DNA of 64,000 nucleotides, from assembly GCA_002337385.1 (NCBI GenBank), contig DDFY01000010.1:15191-79190 (forward strand), given 5' to 3'. The stretch is from Erythrobacter sp. UBA1916 (GTDB lineage: Bacteria; Pseudomonadota; Alphaproteobacteria; Sphingomonadales; Sphingomonadaceae). Each line of letters begins with the position of its first letter. Position 1 is the stretch's first letter. The translations under genes and the position numbers were made by a program. Below are positions 58,964 to 64,000 of the stretch, piece after piece. The notes under the pieces were generated by a model, which searched no databases, had not been told where the DNA came from, and saw only the letters and a list, made by a program, of their open reading frames with translations.

Positions 58964-59844
58964 GCGATGCTGTCGCCGCGCTGATCGCAGCCGAGCGACT
59001 GCCTGACGACTATCGCGAGGTGGTCGAGCGCTTCTGGCAGCCGCTCGCCGACCGCATCGCGCGCGAGGCGACGACGCACAAACCGCTGATCGTCGGCATC
59101 AACGGCGCGCAAGGGTCGGGCAAATCGACGCTGTGCCGCTTCCTCGAAGTGCTGCTCAAGCCGCGCGGATTGCGGGTGGTGACGCTTTCGCTCGACGACC
59201 TCTACCTCACCCGTGCCGAGCGGGCGGACATGGCCGCCAAGGTCCACCCGCTGTTCGCCACGCGCGGGGTGCCGGGAACGCACGCAGTGGGCATGGCGCT
59301 CGGCCTGATCGAGGACATGCTGGCGGGCCGCGGATTCACCCTGCCCCGGTTCGACAAGTCGGTCGATGATCGCGCCGACGCAGGCGAAGTGGTGAGCGGC
59401 CCGGTTGATGTGCTGTTGTTCGAAGGCTGGTGCGTGGGCGCGGCGCCGCAGGATCCAGCTGCGCTTGCCGAAGCGATCAACCAGCTCGAAGCCGAGGAGG
59501 ATCGCGGCGGCGTGTGGCGCGGGCTCGTCAACCGCTTCCTCGCGGGCGACTATGCCGACCTGTTCGCGCAGATCGACCTGCTGGTGATGCTCAAGGTGGA
59601 GGGGTTCGAGGCGGTCGCCGCCAACCGCCGCTTGCAGGAGCACAAGCTGGCCGAGGCCACCCCCGGCGCTCCGGGCCTGATGGACGAGACCGCCCTCACC
59701 CGCTTCCTCGACCACTACGAACGGCTGACCCGTCACCAACTCGCCGAAATGCCCGCGCGCGCCGATGTACTGTTCGAAATTGGCCCCGATCAGCGCCCCA
59801 CGCGCCTGCCTGATGGACTCAAGGGGACGCGCTCGATAACCTAA
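58960..59844 (+). CDS. D-glycerate 3-kinase-like P-loop kinase
   Basis: The 294-residue protein has Walker A NGAQGSGKST (G49-S56 region), LSLDDLYLTRAER, then LPRFDKSVDDR and LLFEGWCVG, the pattern of plant-type D-glycerate 3-kinase (GLYK) and bacterial relatives. It would phosphorylate D-glycerate. The ATGA overlap with the hydroxyacid dehydrogenase supports a glyoxylate/hydroxypyruvate-to-3-phosphoglycerate route. Confidence 0.86.
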   Translation: MSDAVAALIAAERLPDDYREVVERFWQPLADRIAREATTHKPLIVGINGAQGSGKSTLCRFLEVLLKPRGLRVVTLSLDDLYLTRAERADMAAKVHPLFATRGVPGTHAVGMALGLIEDMLAGRGFTLPRFDKSVDDRADAGEVVSGPVDVLLFEGWCVGAAPQDPAALAEAINQLEAEEDRGGVWRGLVNRFLAGDYADLFAQIDLLVMLKVEGFEAVAANRRLQEHKLAEATPGAPGLMDETALTRFLDHYERLTRHQLAEMPARADVLFEIGPDQRPTRLPDGLKGTRSIT

Positions 59845-59900
59845 CATTTGTGATGATGGCACCGCGAAGAATCGGGCCGGATCGGGAGAGAGAGAGAATT

Positions 59901-62009
59901 ATGGTGGCAATTGCCAAGGGCCTGGCAGCCCTGAGTGCCGCGGCGATGCTATGGGGATGCAGCGCCAACGAAGCGGACGCGCTTGACGAAGACCGGCTGC
60001 TCGCCGCCGAAAGCGATCCCGACAGCTGGCTCACCACCGGTCGCACCTATGCTGAGCAGCGCTTCAGCCCGCTGGAAGACATCAACGACGGCAACGTGGG
60101 CGAACTGAGCCTCGCCTATGCGGTGGAACTGGACACCAACCGCGGGCAGGAAGCGACCCCGATCGTTGTCGACGGGGTGATGTACATCTCCACCGCTTGG
60201 TCGAAGGTCTGGGCGCTGGATGCTGCCACAGGCGAAGTGCTGTGGAAGTACGATCCCGAGGTCGACGGAGCCAAGGGTGCCGATGCTTGCTGCGACGTGG
60301 TCAACCGCGGCGTGGCCGTGTGGGACGGCAAGGTCTTCGTCGGCACCATCGACGGGCGGCTGATCGGGCTTGATGCCGCCACCGGCGAAGAGCTGTGGGA
60401 CGTGGTCACCGTCGACCAGTCCAAGCCCTACACCATCACCGGCGCGCCGCGTGTGGTGCGCGGCAAGGTGCTGATCGGCAACTCGGGCGCGGAAATGGGC
60501 GTGCGCGGCTATATCTCGGCTTACGATGCGAACGATGGCTCGCTCGTCTGGCGGTTCTACACCGTACCCGGCAACCCGGCCGATGGCCCCGACGGCGCAG
60601 CCTCGGACGAAGCCTTCGAACAGTTCGCGGGCGAGACCTGGTTCGGCGACTATTGGGAGCTGGGCGGCGGCGGCACCGTGTGGGATTCGATCGTCTACGA
60701 TCCCGATTTCAACCAGCTGCTGATCGGCGTCGGCAACGGCGCGCCGTGGAACCACCGCGTCCGCTCCGACGGCAAGGGTGACAACCTGTTCCTATCCTCG
60801 ATCCTCGCGCTTGATCCCGATACGGGCGCGTACAAGTGGCACTATCAGATCAACCCCGGCGAAACCTGGGACTTCACCGCTACTCAGCAGATCACGCTGG
60901 CGACGCTCGAAATCGACGGGAAAGAGCGCAAGGTCGCCATGCAGGCGCCCAAGAACGGCTTTTTCTATCTGATCGACCGCGCGACCGGAAAGCTGATCAG
61001 CGCCGAGCCCTATGCGACACAGAACTGGGCCGAGAAAATCGATCTGGAAACGGGCCGCCCGGTCGAAGTGCCCGAGGCGCGCTTTGCCAATGGGCCTTAC
61101 CTCATCACGCCGATGGGGATCGGGGCCCATGCCTGGCACCCGATGAGCTATTCGCCGAAAACCGGCCTCGTTTACATCCCCGTGATGGAGGTGCCGGGCG
61201 CCTATGCCGACGATGCCAATTTCGAGCGGCATATCGGGCGCTGGAACACCGGCGTTACCTTCATGGCTCCGCCCGAAGGCTCTGTGCCCGGTGCCACACC
61301 CGAGGCGCGGCGCGCTTACCTCTCCTCGATCACCTACGGCAAGCTTACCGCCTGGGACCCGGTCAAACAGGAGAAGGTGTGGGAGATCCGCCGCGACTGG
61401 CCATGGAACGGCGGCACGCTGGCGACCGGTGGCAACCTCGTGTTCCAGGGCCTGCCCGATGGCCGCTTCATGGCCTACAGCGCCGACAAGGGCGAGGAGC
61501 TGTGGAGCTGGCAGGGTGAGCGCGGGATCATGGCCGGGCCGATCACCTACCGTGTCGACGGGGTGCAATATGTCGCGGTGATGGCGGGCTATGGCGGCTC
61601 GATGGGCATGGCAACGCAAAGCGACTGGATGCGCCGCCCGCCGCCCAACGGCGCGCTGCTGGTGTTCAAGATCGGCGGTACGGGCACAATTCCCAAGCTG
61701 CCCGAATGGAAGCCCGCCCCCTATGCCCGTAGCGACGAGAGCTTCACCCCGGCGCAGCTGGCCGAGGGGCAAAAGCAGTTCTTCGCCTTCTGCAGCATTT
61801 GCCACAATGGCCCGGTCAACCCCAACCTGATGCGCAGCGCCTATGCGACGAACGCCCAAGCCTGGCAGCAGGTGGTGATCAGCGGGGCGCTTAAGGACAA
61901 GGGCATGATCAGCTTTGCCCCCTGGATCGACGCCGAGCAAGCCGAGGCGATCCGCGGCTATGTCCTGAGCGAAGCCGAACGCCGCGCGGGAGAGGAGCAA
62001 GAACGATGA
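59901..62009 (+). CDS. PQQ-dependent dehydrogenase with C-terminal cytochrome c
   Basis: The 702-residue quinohaemoprotein has a lipobox-like LWGC, then eight-bladed propeller repeats (LDAATGEVLWKYDPEV, LDAATGEELWD). The adjacent-Cys disulfide C130-C131 (DACCDVV) and the catalytic-Asp segment GETWDFTATQ (D324) match the methanol/ethanol dehydrogenase family. A cytochrome c domain carries CSICH (C631, C634, H635). The residue two after D324 is Thr, so the extra Asp of lanthanide enzymes is absent, which suggests Ca2+. Four-base overlap with the next gene. GGAGAGAGAGAG precedes the ATG. Confidence 0.9.
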   Translation: MVAIAKGLAALSAAAMLWGCSANEADALDEDRLLAAESDPDSWLTTGRTYAEQRFSPLEDINDGNVGELSLAYAVELDTNRGQEATPIVVDGVMYISTAWSKVWALDAATGEVLWKYDPEVDGAKGADACCDVVNRGVAVWDGKVFVGTIDGRLIGLDAATGEELWDVVTVDQSKPYTITGAPRVVRGKVLIGNSGAEMGVRGYISAYDANDGSLVWRFYTVPGNPADGPDGAASDEAFEQFAGETWFGDYWELGGGGTVWDSIVYDPDFNQLLIGVGNGAPWNHRVRSDGKGDNLFLSSILALDPDTGAYKWHYQINPGETWDFTATQQITLATLEIDGKERKVAMQAPKNGFFYLIDRATGKLISAEPYATQNWAEKIDLETGRPVEVPEARFANGPYLITPMGIGAHAWHPMSYSPKTGLVYIPVMEVPGAYADDANFERHIGRWNTGVTFMAPPEGSVPGATPEARRAYLSSITYGKLTAWDPVKQEKVWEIRRDWPWNGGTLATGGNLVFQGLPDGRFMAYSADKGEELWSWQGERGIMAGPITYRVDGVQYVAVMAGYGGSMGMATQSDWMRRPPPNGALLVFKIGGTGTIPKLPEWKPAPYARSDESFTPAQLAEGQKQFFAFCSICHNGPVNPNLMRSAYATNAQAWQQVVISGALKDKGMISFAPWIDAEQAEAIRGYVLSEAERRAGEEQER

Positions 62010-63259
62010 CTGCATCCACCGATGTCCTGATTGTCGGCGCTGGCCCGGTGGGCCTGCTCACCGCGCTTACCTTGGCGCAGGCGGGCGCCACCGTGCGCGT
62101 GCTGGAGAAGGAGCCCGACATCATCGACAGCCCACGCGCTGCGGTCTACTTCCCCTCCACGCTGATCATTCTCGAAGAGCTGGGCCTGCTGCCCGAGCTG
62201 CTGGAGATCGGCTTCAAAAACGACACGTTCGGCACCCACATCCCCGATTTCGATTACTCCGCCGTGGTGGTGACCGACCCCATCGAGGGCATCCCCTACG
62301 ACTACCAGCTCCACGTCGGCCAGCACGAGGTCGCCCGCGTGGCGATGGACCATGCCCGCAAGCTCGGTGTCGAGGTGCTGTTCGGCCATGAGGTGACGGC
62401 GCTCGATGAGAGCAGCGAAACGATCTCGGTGACGACCACGGGCGAACAAGGCGAACAGACCTTCACCGCCAAGTGGCTGATCGGGGCGGACGGCGCGCGC
62501 AGCACCGTGCGCAAGTTGGCGGGAATCGAATTCGAAGGCCACACTTGGCCCGAGCGCTTCGTCGCCACCAACGTCTATTTCCCGTTCAAGGAGCTTGGCT
62601 ACCAGCAGGCCAATTTCGTCTGCGACCCGGTCAACATGGCGGTGATCGCGCAGCTTGACCGCGAAGGCTTGTGGCGCTGCACCTATATGGAGGACGCCAG
62701 CCTCCCGCTCGAAACCTACGAAGAGCGCATTCACCAGCGTTACGAGTGGTTTATGCAGGGGCGGAAGGACTACCGGATTGGCTCCTCCAGCCCCTACATG
62801 CTGCACCAGCGCGCAGGCGAAACGCTGCACAAGGGGCGCGTGCTGCTGGCGGGTGATGCCGCCCATGCCACCAACCCTTGCGGCGGGCTTGGCCTGACCT
62901 CGGGCGTCTGGACCGGCGTGGTGCTGGCCGACGTGCTCGGCGCAGTGCTGCGCGGTGAGGAAAGCGAGGAGGTGCTAGGCCGCTTCTCCGACGAGCGCCG
63001 TCGCATCTTCTGGGACGTCGTCACCCCCGCCGCGACCGAGAACAAGCGGATGCTGCAAGAGGCTGATCCCGCCAAGCGGCAGGAAGACCTCGCCCACGTG
63101 AAGGCGCTGAAGGACAATCCCGATAGCGGCGCGCTGCTGATGCTGTTCGCCTACAAGGTGATCGGCGACACGCTGCGCCCCGGCTCGCGCTGGAAGGACG
63201 CCGATCCGAGCGACCGGGTGGCGATCAATATCGGTGATCGGCAGGGTCAGATCCATTGA
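62006..63259 (+). CDS. FAD-dependent monooxygenase (aromatic hydroxylase type)
   Basis: The 417-residue flavoprotein has VLIVGAGPVGLLTALTLAQAGATVRVLEKE, LIGADGARSTVRKLAGIEFEG (DG motif), and GRVLLAGDAAHATNPCGGLGLTSGVW (GD motif), which place it with 3-(3-hydroxyphenyl)propionate- or phenol-hydroxylase-type enzymes. It is shorter than MhpA and lacks its C-terminal domain. The substrate is unknown. It overlaps the genes on both sides. Confidence 0.88.
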   Translation: MTASTDVLIVGAGPVGLLTALTLAQAGATVRVLEKEPDIIDSPRAAVYFPSTLIILEELGLLPELLEIGFKNDTFGTHIPDFDYSAVVVTDPIEGIPYDYQLHVGQHEVARVAMDHARKLGVEVLFGHEVTALDESSETISVTTTGEQGEQTFTAKWLIGADGARSTVRKLAGIEFEGHTWPERFVATNVYFPFKELGYQQANFVCDPVNMAVIAQLDREGLWRCTYMEDASLPLETYEERIHQRYEWFMQGRKDYRIGSSSPYMLHQRAGETLHKGRVLLAGDAAHATNPCGGLGLTSGVWTGVVLADVLGAVLRGEESEEVLGRFSDERRRIFWDVVTPAATENKRMLQEADPAKRQEDLAHVKALKDNPDSGALLMLFAYKVIGDTLRPGSRWKDADPSDRVAINIGDRQGQIH

Positions 63260-64000
63260 CCCGCTCCTATCGCCCCGCCGACCTCCATGCCGCCGGAGCC
63301 GATACCCCGCTCGAACTCGCAGCACACGGCTTCTTCTGGACCGGCGGCGAGCTGATCGACCACCCGGCGGCGGGCAAGGCCATGCGCGGGCAGCAATATG
63401 TCGAGTACTGGATTCCACGCGAGCTGACGCACGACCTGCCCATCGTGATGATCCACGGCGGCGGCGGTCAGGGCACCGACTTCCTCGGCACCGCTGACGG
63501 GCGCGAAGGCTGGGTCCACTGGTTCGTGCGAAATGGCTGGGCGGTCTATCTGGTCGACCGCCCGCAGCATGGCCGCAGCCCATTCAACCCGGAGTTTCAG
63601 GGCGAAATGGGCAAGCCCGGCCCGACCGTGTTTCTAGAACGGCTGTTCACCCGCCCCGGCACCTTCGACGACAACTATCCGCAGGCCAAGCTGCACAGCC
63701 AGTGGCCGGGCGATGGCACGCTTGATGATCCCGCTTTCCTGTCGTTCCTCGCCGGGACCGGCCCCACACTCGCCGACCAAGCGCAAAGCCAGATCGACGC
63801 CCAGCGCGCCGGGGCCGAGCTGCTCGACCTGATCGGCCCGGCGGTGCTGCTCACCCATTCCGCCGGTGGCCCTCCGGGCTGGCTGATCGCCGACGCGCGG
63901 CCTGAGCTGGTGCGTGCCGTGATCGCGGTCGAGCCGCTGGGCCCGCCATTCGCGGCGATCAGCGGCGCGCTGCCCTATGGCATTACCCATGCCCCGCTCA
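63256..64000 (+). CDS. Alpha/beta hydrolase, cut by the window end
   Basis: The 248 residues in the window have an oxyanion HGGGGQG segment, a strand-turn WAVYLVDRPQHGRS and the nucleophile elbow LLTHSAGGPPG. These fit an esterase-like alpha/beta hydrolase. The start is a TTG overlapping the TGA of the monooxygenase (TTGA), so coupling is likely. The catalytic Asp/His lie beyond the window. With the two genes before it, it probably forms a catabolic operon. Confidence 0.8.
   Translation, partial: MTRSYRPADLHAAGADTPLELAAHGFFWTGGELIDHPAAGKAMRGQQYVEYWIPRELTHDLPIVMIHGGGGQGTDFLGTADGREGWVHWFVRNGWAVYLVDRPQHGRSPFNPEFQGEMGKPGPTVFLERLFTRPGTFDDNYPQAKLHSQWPGDGTLDDPAFLSFLAGTGPTLADQAQSQIDAQRAGAELLDLIGPAVLLTHSAGGPPGWLIADARPELVRAVIAVEPLGPPFAAISGALPYGITHAPL

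Noticed and set aside
60870..60878. Lanthanide-type PQQ dehydrogenase
   Set aside because: The position two residues after the catalytic Asp324 is Thr and not the extra Asp expected for lanthanide binding.

Overview
The window reads as chromosomal housekeeping sequence from a GC-rich alphaproteobacterium, most likely order Sphingomonadales (Erythrobacteraceae-like). The evidence is a circularly permuted two-piece tmRNA whose tag reads ANDNEALAIAA, an HdaA-type DnaA regulator, a DUF2794 protein, PurS/PurQ instead of a fused PurL, two large TonB-dependent receptors, the order infA-maf-RNase E/G-like-yacG, and the alphaproteobacterial lptD-surA-pdxA-rsmA operon. I see no prophage, insertion sequence, CRISPR array or plasmid function. 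Genes are tightly packed, many with 4-base ATGA overlaps.

Layout. 1-140: a tiny peptide frame followed by a strong terminator. 233-3197: a GNAT/FemAB-like acyltransferase, a cupin/JmjC-like oxygenase and TesB thioesterase. 3224-7286: universal stress protein, UvrC, and a BaiN-like flavoprotein. 7340-10129: a TonB receptor with an unusual cysteine-containing insertion. 10369-12443: infA, maf, an RNase E/G-like protein, yacG and tRNA-Phe. 12636-18153: wrbA, a PhoX phosphatase with a hairpin over its ribosome-binding site, and a convergent TonB receptor. 18339-24350: purC, an M16 peptidase, a PepSY protein, purS and purQ. 24486-31958: a GGDEF-EAL protein, then glmU-lipoprotein-glmS, gph and DUF2794. 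31958-37829: cysE, hdaA, a DUF2066-like protein, purM-purN, a sulfotransferase and a YdcH-like protein. 37973-41009: ndk, a lipoprotein, holC and pepA. 41118-46755: lptD, surA, pdxA, rsmA. 46802-50270: an M20 hydrolase coupled to astA and astB. 50383-51226: a small membrane protein and ssrA. 51227-54481: two tandem mscL genes, LemA and two TPM-domain proteins. 54503-59844: NUDIX, panE-like reductase, 2OG oxygenase, GST, a hydroxyacid dehydrogenase coupled to glycerate kinase. 59901-64000: a PQQ dehydrogenase with cytochrome c, a flavin monooxygenase and an alpha/beta hydrolase cut by the window end.

Functional themes. Purine synthesis (purC, S, Q, M, N), UDP-GlcNAc synthesis (glmU, glmS), outer-membrane assembly (lptD, surA), arginine catabolism (astA, astB, possibly with an M20 desuccinylase) and glycerate metabolism are each represented by coupled genes. 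The PhoX/TonB receptor pair may handle organic phosphate. The last three genes look like a small oxidative catabolic operon.

Nothing here is a clearly new defence or mobile system. The best leads are the hairpin that would hide the phoX ribosome-binding site, the M20-astA-astB coupling, the PERFA-repeat insertion in the first TonB receptor, and the peptide/terminator unit at the left edge. All product names come from reading motifs and known gene order; no database search was run.
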